Below, piece after piece: positions 1-5,868 of a DNA stretch of 6,863 bases (position 1 is its first letter; every line of letters begins with the position of its first letter). The translations under genes were made by a program, and so were the position numbers. A model generated the notes under the pieces. That model saw only the letters and a program-made list of their open reading frames with translations. It searched no databases and was not told the origin of the DNA. Source of the DNA: CBDVAK01 sp965371945. Lineage in GTDB: Bacteria; Pseudomonadota; Gammaproteobacteria; Competibacterales; JAHEDQ01. The DNA is taken from positions 1 through 6,863 of the forward strand of contig CBDVAK010000193.1 of the NCBI GenBank assembly GCA_965371945.1, in the 5' to 3' direction.

Positions 1-834
1 TGGATGGATGCTCGCGACCGGCTGCTGCGCAACCGCGCAGCGCGGGTCAGCCTGATCCTGTTGGCGGTGATCTCAGTTGCCTCGGTTTTCGGCCCCTATC
101 TGAGCCCCCACCCCCTGGACGAGATTTACTGGGACTATATCGCCTCACCGCCCGACTGGCAGGCCGGATTCTACTTCGGCACCGACGCCAACGGCCGGGA
201 TCTGCTGGTAAGGACCCTGTACGGGGGTCGGGTGTCGCTGATGGTCGGTCTGGTCGCCACTGGGGTGAGTCTGGTGATCGGAGTCAGTTACGGCGCGGTG
301 GCCGGTTACTTCGGGGGTCGCATCGACCAGCTGATGATGCGCATCGTCGACATACTCTACGCACTGCCCTTTATGTTTTTCGTCATCCTGCTGATGGTCT
401 ACTTCGGGCGCAGCATCGTGCTCATTTTCGTCGCCATCGGTGCGGTCGAATGGCTTGATATGGCCCGTATCGTGCGCGGCCAGACCCTGACTCTCAAACA
501 CCGTGAATTCGTCGAGGCCGCGCGCGCCTGCGGCGCCGGCCACATGCGCATCATCGCACGCCACATCATCCCCAACCTGGTCGGCCCGGTGGTGGTGTTC
601 ATGACCCTGCTGGTACCCAAGGTCATCCTTTTCGAATCGTTTCTGAGCTTTCTGGGGCTGGGCGTTCAGGAGCCAATGACGAGCTGGGGGGTACTGATCA
701 GCGAAGGGGCGACACAGATGGAGAGTTCGCCCTGGATGCTGGCGTTTCCAGCCACGGTCCTGGCGATCAGTCTGTTTTGTCTGAATTTCGTGGGTGACGG
801 TATCCGCGATGCTCTCGACCCCAGGGACCGCTGA
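1..834 (+). CDS. oppC: Oligopeptide ABC transporter permease OppC (5' end outside window)
   Basis: Inner-membrane permease subunit of a peptide importer; with OppB it forms the channel driven by OppD and OppF. The frame is open to the left edge. The first visible codons (Trp, then MDARDRLLRNRAA) align with an internal part of E. coli OppC (WQDARRRFMHNRAA, from memory), so the Met at position 4 is probably internal and about 25 residues are missing. Numbering from that Met: a first membrane helix at about 15-35, the family motif YFGTDANGRDLL at 57-68, further helices at about 76-103, 118-150, 192-215 and 244-265, and the ATPase-coupling EAA loop (EAARACGAGH at 171-180, ending IIP at 188-190). 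The C-terminus GDGIRDALDPRDR is typical of OppC. The 3' end overlaps the start of oppD, which implies one operon. DppC-type permeases are close relatives, but internal stretches such as ILFESFLSFLGLG favour OppC. Confidence 0.95.
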   Translation, partial: WMDARDRLLRNRAARVSLILLAVISVASVFGPYLSPHPLDEIYWDYIASPPDWQAGFYFGTDANGRDLLVRTLYGGRVSLMVGLVATGVSLVIGVSYGAVAGYFGGRIDQLMMRIVDILYALPFMFFVILLMVYFGRSIVLIFVAIGAVEWLDMARIVRGQTLTLKHREFVEAARACGAGHMRIIARHIIPNLVGPVVVFMTLLVPKVILFESFLSFLGLGVQEPMTSWGVLISEGATQMESSPWMLAFPATVLAISLFCLNFVGDGIRDALDPRDR

Positions 835-1825
835 AACAACCGTGGCAACCGCTACGAAATCAGGCACCGTACTCGATATCAGCGAACTCAGTGTCGAGTT
901 TGCAACGGTAGGGGGCAGGGTGGAAGCGGTCAGCAATGTCAGTCTGGCAATCGCGAGCGGTCAGACGCTCGGCGTGGTCGGGGAGTCGGGTTCAGGCAAG
1001 AGCCAGCTGTTTCTTGCGGTGATGGGACTGCTGGCCGAGAATGGCTGTTGCACAGGTAGTGCCCGTTTCCGCGGCCAGCAACTGATCGGTATCCGACCAC
1101 GTGAGCTGAACGCCATCCGCGGTGGCCACATGAGCATGGTCTTCCAGGATCCCATGACCTCGCTGAACCCCTACCTGCGCGTCAGCACCCAACTGACCGA
1201 AGTGCTGATCCGACATCGCGGCATGACAGCGTCCGAGGCCCTGCGGCGTGCCACCAGCATGCTCGAACAAGTGCGTATTCCTGAAGCCGCACGGCGTGTC
1301 CACATGTACCCGCACGAATTTTCCGGGGGGATGAGACAACGGGTCATGATTGCGATGGCATTGCTGTGCGAACCCGGGCTGCTGATCGCCGACGAACCCA
1401 CCACTGCGCTGGATGTCACCATCCAGGCACAGATCCTCGACCTGCTGCGCGATCTGCACAAACACACATCAACCGCCATCGTACTGATCACCCACGACTT
1501 GGGAGTGGTGGCGGGTCTCTGCGACCGGGTCATGGTCATGTATGCAGGGCGTATCGTCGAGTCGGCCCCGGTCGACATATTGTTTTCCCGGCCCCAACAT
1601 CCCTATACCCGGGGACTGCTGGCTTCCAGTCCACGTCTCGACCAATCCGGTCACGGGCGGTTGCCGACTATTCGCGGGCAACCACCCGACCTGCAGGCGT
1701 TGCCAGCAGGTTGCGCGTTCGCGCCACGCTGTGATCATGCCTGGGACCGGTGCCGGCAAACCCGGCCGCAGCTCAGGGACATCGGGCCGGGACACATGAA
1801 ACGCTGCCACCTGCAAGAACACTGA
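809..1825 (+). CDS. oppD: Oligopeptide ABC transporter ATP-binding protein OppD
   Basis: Cytoplasmic ATPase that pairs with OppF to power peptide uptake. Numbered from the ATG at 809 (338 residues): Walker A GESGSGKS at about 58-65, Q-loop FQDPMTSLNP with Gln113, signature SGGMRQR at about 172-178, Walker B LLIADEP with Asp195 and Glu196, and switch His229. All are intact. The C-terminal oligopeptide-transporter extension has cysteines at 302, 308, 315 and 333 (Cx5Cx6Cx17C), the pattern that binds a [4Fe-4S] cluster in related Opp/Dpp ATPases. Start choice: ATG 809 gives a length close to E. coli OppD (337 residues) and overlaps oppC by 26 nt. GTG 794 (343 residues) and GTG 842 are alternatives. 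No strong Shine-Dalgarno is seen at any of them; a weak GGTGA lies about 11 nt before 809. Translation is probably coupled to oppC. Confidence 0.95.
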   Translation: MLSTPGTAETTVATATKSGTVLDISELSVEFATVGGRVEAVSNVSLAIASGQTLGVVGESGSGKSQLFLAVMGLLAENGCCTGSARFRGQQLIGIRPRELNAIRGGHMSMVFQDPMTSLNPYLRVSTQLTEVLIRHRGMTASEALRRATSMLEQVRIPEAARRVHMYPHEFSGGMRQRVMIAMALLCEPGLLIADEPTTALDVTIQAQILDLLRDLHKHTSTAIVLITHDLGVVAGLCDRVMVMYAGRIVESAPVDILFSRPQHPYTRGLLASSPRLDQSGHGRLPTIRGQPPDLQALPAGCAFAPRCDHAWDRCRQTRPQLRDIGPGHMKRCHLQEH

Positions 1826-1828
1826 ACC

Positions 1829-2842
1829 ATGAAGCGCGATGAAGTGATCCTGAGTGTCGATGGCCTCAGTGTCTGTTTTCCGGTCAAGGTTCGCCAGCGC
1901 CTGCTCGCGACCACACGGCTGTTGAGGGCGGTGGACGAGGTCAGCCTGGAGATCGGCACCGGCGAGACCCTGGGAGTCGTCGGCGAATCAGGTTGCGGGA
2001 AGTCGACACTGGGGCGCGCGATCCTGCAACTGATACCGTCCACCTCGGGCACGGTCCACTGGTTGGGTCGGGAACTGGGCAAACTGGATTCGCGTGCCAT
2101 GCGCGACCTGCGCAAAGACCTGCAGATCATCTTTCAAGATCCGCTGGCCTCGCTTGATCCGCGCATGACGATCGGCGAAATCATCGCCGAACCCCTGAAG
2201 ATTCACCAACCCGGGTTGCCCGCCGATATGCTCCAGAAGCGGGTCGTAAAGACCATGGAGACGGTCGGGTTGCTGGCAGCACAAACGAATCGCTACCCGC
2301 ACGAATTCTCCGGTGGTCAATGCCAGCGAATCGGTATCGCCAGAGCCATGATACTGAACCCCCGGTTGATCATCTGCGACGAGCCGGTGAGTGCCCTGGA
2401 CGTTTCGATCCAGGCGCAGATCGTCAATCTGTTGATGGACCTGCAACAACGTGTGGGGATTTCACTGTTGTTCATTTCCCATGATCTCAGCGTCGTGCGC
2501 CATATCAGTCACCGGATCATGGTGCTCTATCTGGGCCGTGTGGTCGAACATGCCGATCGTGACAGTCTCTACGCCACGCCGCTGCACCCCTACACCCGGG
2601 CATTGATATCCGCGGTGCCGATACCGGACCCTGTGATCGAGCGCGGCCGCCGGCACCAGATACTGGGAGACGATCTGCCCTCACCCCTGTCACCACCGCC
2701 AGGCTGCCTTTTCCACACCCGCTGCCCGTACGCCGAATCCCGTTGCCGACAGCACAGTCCAGTGCTGGAGCAGGCTGCGGCGGGTCACCAGGTGGCCTGC
2801 CATCGCTGGCGCGAACTCAGCCAGCCAGCGATGTCCGGGTGA
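1829..2842 (+). CDS. oppF: Oligopeptide ABC transporter ATP-binding protein OppF
   Basis: Second ATPase of the peptide importer, 337 residues (E. coli OppF is about 334). Walker A GESGCGKST is at 52-60, Q-loop IFQDPLASLDPRMTIGEII around Gln103, signature FSGGQCQR at 160-167, Walker B LIICDEP with Asp184 and Glu185, and switch His218. The stretches SGGQCQRIGIARA, ICDEPVSALDVS and SAVPIPDP are characteristic of OppF rather than OppD. The C-terminal extension has Cys293, 299, 306 and 324 with the same Cx5Cx6Cx17C spacing as the neighbouring OppD. The ATG lies 3 nt after the oppD stop. No clear Shine-Dalgarno is seen (only a weak AAGAA), so translation is probably coupled. This is the last gene of the operon on this strand. 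Its last 26 bp are also the end of the convergent phosphodiesterase gene. Confidence 0.95.
   Translation: MKRDEVILSVDGLSVCFPVKVRQRLLATTRLLRAVDEVSLEIGTGETLGVVGESGCGKSTLGRAILQLIPSTSGTVHWLGRELGKLDSRAMRDLRKDLQIIFQDPLASLDPRMTIGEIIAEPLKIHQPGLPADMLQKRVVKTMETVGLLAAQTNRYPHEFSGGQCQRIGIARAMILNPRLIICDEPVSALDVSIQAQIVNLLMDLQQRVGISLLFISHDLSVVRHISHRIMVLYLGRVVEHADRDSLYATPLHPYTRALISAVPIPDPVIERGRRHQILGDDLPSPLSPPPGCLFHTRCPYAESRCRQHSPVLEQAAAGHQVACHRWRELSQPAMSG
2801..2833. terminator. Inverted repeat at convergent gene ends; possible bidirectional terminator
   Basis: CATCGCTGGC at 2801-2810 is perfectly complementary to GCCAGCGATG at 2824-2833, giving a 10-bp GC-rich stem with a 13-nt loop. CTGGC at 2806-2810 can alternatively pair with GCCAG at 2820-2824. 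The stop of the minus-strand phosphodiesterase gene (2817-2819) sits in the loop, and the oppF stop (2840-2842) lies 7 nt past the stem. There is no other space between these converging genes. Neither strand has a T-run after the stem, so it does not fit the classical intrinsic terminator. A 3'-end-stabilising hairpin, or chance structure in GC-rich coding DNA, remains possible. Confidence 0.4.
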
Positions 2843-5414
2843 GATGGCGGGGGATCTCCTCGATCGGAATCGGCTCCCCCACATAGCTGCCCTGAGCGTA
2901 GTCGATGCCGATCTCGCGAAGACACTGCAATACCGGGCGATTGTGAACGTACTCGGCCACCGTCCTGATGTCCAGCGCGGTCGCGATGTCAGCAATCGCC
3001 TTGAGAATACTCAGGTCGGCAGGGCTGTCCGCGATGTGGCGCACGATGCCACCGTCAACCTTGAGATAGTCGACCGACAGGCTGCGCAGATATCCGAACG
3101 AAGACAGGCCGCTGCCAAAATCGTCCAGGGAGACACGGCCACCACGTTGACGAACTGCTTCGATAAACCGGGTGGCGTTACTCAGATTGTGGATGGCCGC
3201 GGTCTCGGTCACCTCGAAACACAGACGCTCGGCGGGCACCCCGCTGGCAAGCAATTCAGCCAGCACAAACTCCGTCAGTGACTGGTCGGCCAGCGATAAG
3301 CCCGACAGATTGACCGACAATTGTACCTGGGGCAGGCTGGACAACAGCGCGTTGCAGTCTCGCAGAACCCGCCTGACCACCCAGCGATCGATGGTGGGGG
3401 CAATCCCAAAACGTTCTGCTGCCGGCATGAACTCGGCCGCGGGTATGATCTCGCCCTGGTCTCCCCGTAGTCTTACCAGCACCTCGAAATGCTGTGCCTC
3501 TCCGGGCTGCGGACGCAGCGCAACGATGGGCTGGCAGTACAGCAGCAGGCGATCGTGATCCACCGCGTGGCGCAGGCTGGCGGCACGTTCGATTTCACGG
3601 TGCCTCCATCGGGATTCGTCATCGCTCGCATTATAGGCACAGACCCGGCCGCCACCGGTATCCCGCGCCGTATAACGAGCAACATCAGCCTGTGCCAGAG
3701 CCTCCGCCGCATCAGCAGTGCTGCCGTCCACGAAGGTGATGCCGGCACTGATTCCCACCTGTATACGCTTGGCGTCCCAGACAAAATGAAAATCAGCAAC
3801 CGCGGCAACCAGGCTTTCGGCGACTTTGCTGCCACTGTCCAGGGTACTGTCTTCGAACAAAAGACCGAATTCGTCGCCACCGATCCTCGCCAGCACGGCC
3901 CGATCGGGGATCCGGCTTGCGAACAGACTGGCCAGTTGCTGCAGCAACTGGTCACCCGCCATCAACCCCGCCGAGTCATTGACCACTTTGATGCCATCGA
4001 CGCCCAGGTGGCAGAGCACATAGCAGGTATCGGACACACCGGCCAGATCCAGCGCCCGCCCCAACCTCGCCTCGAACGACTGTCGGTTGGGCAAACCGGT
4101 CAGCGGGTCGAAATTGATATGATATTCGAGCTGCTCGGCCAACTGCAATTGCCGGGTGATGTCCCGCAACACCACGAAGCGTCCACCGCTCCGGTTTGGC
4201 GTCCGGGTCAAAGGCAAGCATCTGTACTCGACCGTTTTCGGCTGGCCGCCGAGTGACTGAGACCGCAGCACTGCCGTGCCGCTGCGGTCTTCGGACGGCG
4301 CCGGAAGTTCTGGCAAGACCACTTCCAGTGTCTGGCCCAGGGCACGCGACCTGCGCCATCCCGTGAGTTCTGATGCCGCCGCATTGAAGCCGCTGATTCG
4401 ACCTCCGGCATCGATGCTGACGAGCGCTTCCGAAAGTGCATCGAGCTGGTTCTGAAGCCCGTGGCGGTGGTCGCGCAGTGCCTGCGCCGATCGTCGCCAA
4501 CGGCGCTGACTGGCGCTGAGAGCGGCGACTGCAATCGCGACCACGCCGACAAACACCTGCAGACTGAGCAGCGCCTGCTCGGTGGTAGCGCCGGCCAACG
4601 AACCACTCGATTGCAACCTACCCCACACCGCGACCGTAGCCAGCACCACCACCGACAGCGTGGTGGTTCTCGGCCCGAACAGCAGCCCCCCCAGAAACAG
4701 CAGCCCGATGACCAGCGAGGTTCCCACCCCCGCAATCACCGCGGGCAGGGTTCCCGACAGGAACACCAGGCCACCGCCGGCCACCCCCAGCAAATAGCCA
4801 GCGGGCTTCAACCCGCGCCGGAACCAACCTGCGGAGCCCCGCGCCTGCATCCACACCAGCAGCAACGGCGTCAGCAACAGCATCCCCAGCGCATCACCGA
4901 CCAGCCACATCGACCACAATGAGGGAAACTGTGACCAGGACGCCAACTGCGACAGACACGCGGCAGTCGCCCCTACCCCACTCCCCGCGGCCGCTGCCAG
5001 CACTGCGATCCCGAAGAACCGGAAAACAGCGACCGGATCGTCCAGCATACGCCGGGCTGCCGCCCTCGATCCTGTCAGCCAGGCACCCAGCACGGCTTCC
5101 AGGGCATTGCCGAATCCGATGATCGCCGAAAACTTCAGGATCTGTGCGGCGTCACCGGTACCGGCTTCCAGGCCAGTCAATACATTGACCAGGAAGGCGC
5201 CCAGCGCGATCGCCGGCCACGATCCCGGCCCCAACCACAGTACTGCCGCAAGCGCCAGCCCGGAGGACGGCCATACCGGCGATATCAGGCCGCTGTCATG
5301 GCCAACCGTCAAACCGAGCCGGGCCGCCAGATAGTAGAACGCCACGAAACCGGCACTCAATACCAACCACCGTGTAGCCAGGTGCTGGGAACGGATTAGA
5401 GAAAGAGAGGTCAT
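2817..5414 (-). CDS. MASE1-PAS-GGDEF-EAL membrane protein, predicted c-di-GMP phosphodiesterase
   Basis: An 865-residue inner-membrane signalling protein. Residues about 10-300 form a multi-helix MASE1 sensor (hallmark SPVWPSSGLALAAVLWLG at 45-62). A short linker leads to a PAS domain (about 316-425), a GGDEF domain (about 430-596) and an EAL domain (about 610-858). The EAL residues for hydrolysis of c-di-GMP to pGpG are all present: Glu644 (EVL variant), Asn702, Glu734 and Glu737 (FEVTET), Asp764-Asp765 (DDFGSG), Lys785, Glu821 and Gln841. The GGDEF string (512-516) is intact, but the first metal-binding Asp is Gly471 (LGVD instead of LDLD), the usual GH is GL (483-484), the conserved Arg after the AK-like motif is Gly588, and no RxxD inhibitory site is in position. 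I infer phosphodiesterase activity with a regulatory GGDEF domain. E. coli PdeF (YfgF) is a similar MASE1-GGDEF-EAL phosphodiesterase without PAS. ATG 5414 is the only sensible start: the frame upstream has a stop and no other start codon. No Shine-Dalgarno is seen. Confidence 0.93.
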   Translation of the reverse strand: MTSLSLIRSQHLATRWLVLSAGFVAFYYLAARLGLTVGHDSGLISPVWPSSGLALAAVLWLGPGSWPAIALGAFLVNVLTGLEAGTGDAAQILKFSAIIGFGNALEAVLGAWLTGSRAAARRMLDDPVAVFRFFGIAVLAAAAGSGVGATAACLSQLASWSQFPSLWSMWLVGDALGMLLLTPLLLVWMQARGSAGWFRRGLKPAGYLLGVAGGGLVFLSGTLPAVIAGVGTSLVIGLLFLGGLLFGPRTTTLSVVVLATVAVWGRLQSSGSLAGATTEQALLSLQVFVGVVAIAVAALSASQRRWRRSAQALRDHRHGLQNQLDALSEALVSIDAGGRISGFNAAASELTGWRRSRALGQTLEVVLPELPAPSEDRSGTAVLRSQSLGGQPKTVEYRCLPLTRTPNRSGGRFVVLRDITRQLQLAEQLEYHINFDPLTGLPNRQSFEARLGRALDLAGVSDTCYVLCHLGVDGIKVVNDSAGLMAGDQLLQQLASLFASRIPDRAVLARIGGDEFGLLFEDSTLDSGSKVAESLVAAVADFHFVWDAKRIQVGISAGITFVDGSTADAAEALAQADVARYTARDTGGGRVCAYNASDDESRWRHREIERAASLRHAVDHDRLLLYCQPIVALRPQPGEAQHFEVLVRLRGDQGEIIPAAEFMPAAERFGIAPTIDRWVVRRVLRDCNALLSSLPQVQLSVNLSGLSLADQSLTEFVLAELLASGVPAERLCFEVTETAAIHNLSNATRFIEAVRQRGGRVSLDDFGSGLSSFGYLRSLSVDYLKVDGGIVRHIADSPADLSILKAIADIATALDIRTVAEYVHNRPVLQCLREIGIDYAQGSYVGEPIPIEEIPRHLTRTSLAG

Positions 5415-5447
5415 TGGTAGGCGTGGGATCGATTCCGAAACGCAGCG

Positions 5448-5468
5448 GTTCTGCTGCCAGCAGCGAAC
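5448..5468. repeat. Small inverted repeat upstream of the phosphodiesterase gene
   Basis: CTGCT (5451-5455) pairs with AGCAG (5459-5463) across a 3-nt loop. GTT (5448-5450) and AAC (5466-5468) extend the stem to 8 bp around a 2-nt bulge. It lies about 34 nt before the minus-strand ATG at 5414, so it would fall in the leader or promoter region of that gene. It could be a leader hairpin or an operator. No T-run follows on either strand, which argues against an intrinsic terminator. I found no convincing sigma-70 promoter in the 148-bp gap. Confidence 0.3.
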
Positions 5469-5544
5469 ACTGCCGGACCGAGGTCAGGCGCCGGAATCTA
5501 TTCTGGAGCGGCTGCCCGCGAGCACCGGAGCGCGGTAACTGTAT

Positions 5545-5560
5545 GCGCCCGCTTTGGCGC
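5545..5560 (-). terminator. Weak hairpin just after the 101-residue gene
   Basis: On the minus strand GCGCC, a 6-nt loop and GGCGC form a 5-bp GC stem beginning 2 nt after the TGA at 5563-5565. The following bases (ATACAGTTACC) contain no T-run, so termination would be weak at best. If it does not terminate, transcription could continue across the gap into the phosphodiesterase gene. Confidence 0.25.
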
Positions 5561-5562
5561 GA

Positions 5563-5868
5563 TCAGGATTTCCGGTCGGGGTGACGCGCCACGGCACCCA
5601 TGCCATCCCGTGCGGCTTCGGAATCGATCTCGGCATCCTCGAACCCCTGTGCCATCCGTACCGCCTCGGTTTCATCCTCGATGCCTTCGCGTAGGTTCGT
5701 GGTCCGCGCAAGAACGCTGGGCCTGACAGAGTAGGTGTTCGCACCGGTCAGATCGCAATAGTCGCGACTCACCAGATAGATGCCCAGTCCGGAAGTATAG
5801 ACGACCTCACCACCCGAGGACGCAGCGACCTCGTTCGCGGCAACCCGGTCGGTGCGGGGGACGCTCAC
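5563..5868 (-). CDS. Hypothetical protein, 101 residues, coupled to upstream gene
   Basis: I do not recognise this protein. It starts at GTG 5868-5866 inside a 4-nt GTGA overlap with the stop of the upstream gene. A Shine-Dalgarno GAGG at 5879-5876 is spaced 7 nt before it, which supports both the gene and this start. There is no signal peptide and no membrane segment. The N-terminal half (about 20-60) is mixed polar/hydrophobic and could form beta strands (GEVVYTSGLGIYLVSRDYC). The second half (about 60-95) is acidic and probably helical (REGIEDETEAVRMAQGFEDA). There is one cysteine, at residue 38. Tight coupling to a peptidoglycan-binding-domain protein suggests a shared role, but no function can be assigned. 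A remote possibility is that this is the out-of-frame tail of the upstream gene; the good ribosome site argues against that. Confidence 0.65.
   Translation of the reverse strand: MSVPRTDRVAANEVAASSGGEVVYTSGLGIYLVSRDYCDLTGANTYSVRPSVLARTTNLREGIEDETEAVRMAQGFEDAEIDSEAARDGMGAVARHPDRKS

Noticed and set aside
4..6. ATG at position 4 as the true start of oppC.
   Set aside because: The preceding Trp and following residues align with an internal part of E. coli OppC, which has about 25 residues before this point, so the start is probably outside the window.
145..936. Long open frame (263 codons) on the minus strand opposite oppC and oppD.
   Set aside because: It is antisense to clearly homologous oppC. 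Its translation is rich in His, Gln and Asp with no domain, as expected for a shadow frame in GC-rich coding DNA.
3489..4256. Plus-strand open frame (255 codons) opposite the GGDEF region.
   Set aside because: It lies wholly inside the well-supported GGDEF-EAL gene, its product has no recognisable motif, and GC-rich codon bias explains the lack of stops.
5484..5744. Alternative minus-strand frame (86 codons) overlapping the 101-residue gene.
   Set aside because: It has no ribosome site or coupling, and its product is a basic, low-information sequence. The GTG-started frame has a good Shine-Dalgarno and a 4-nt overlap.
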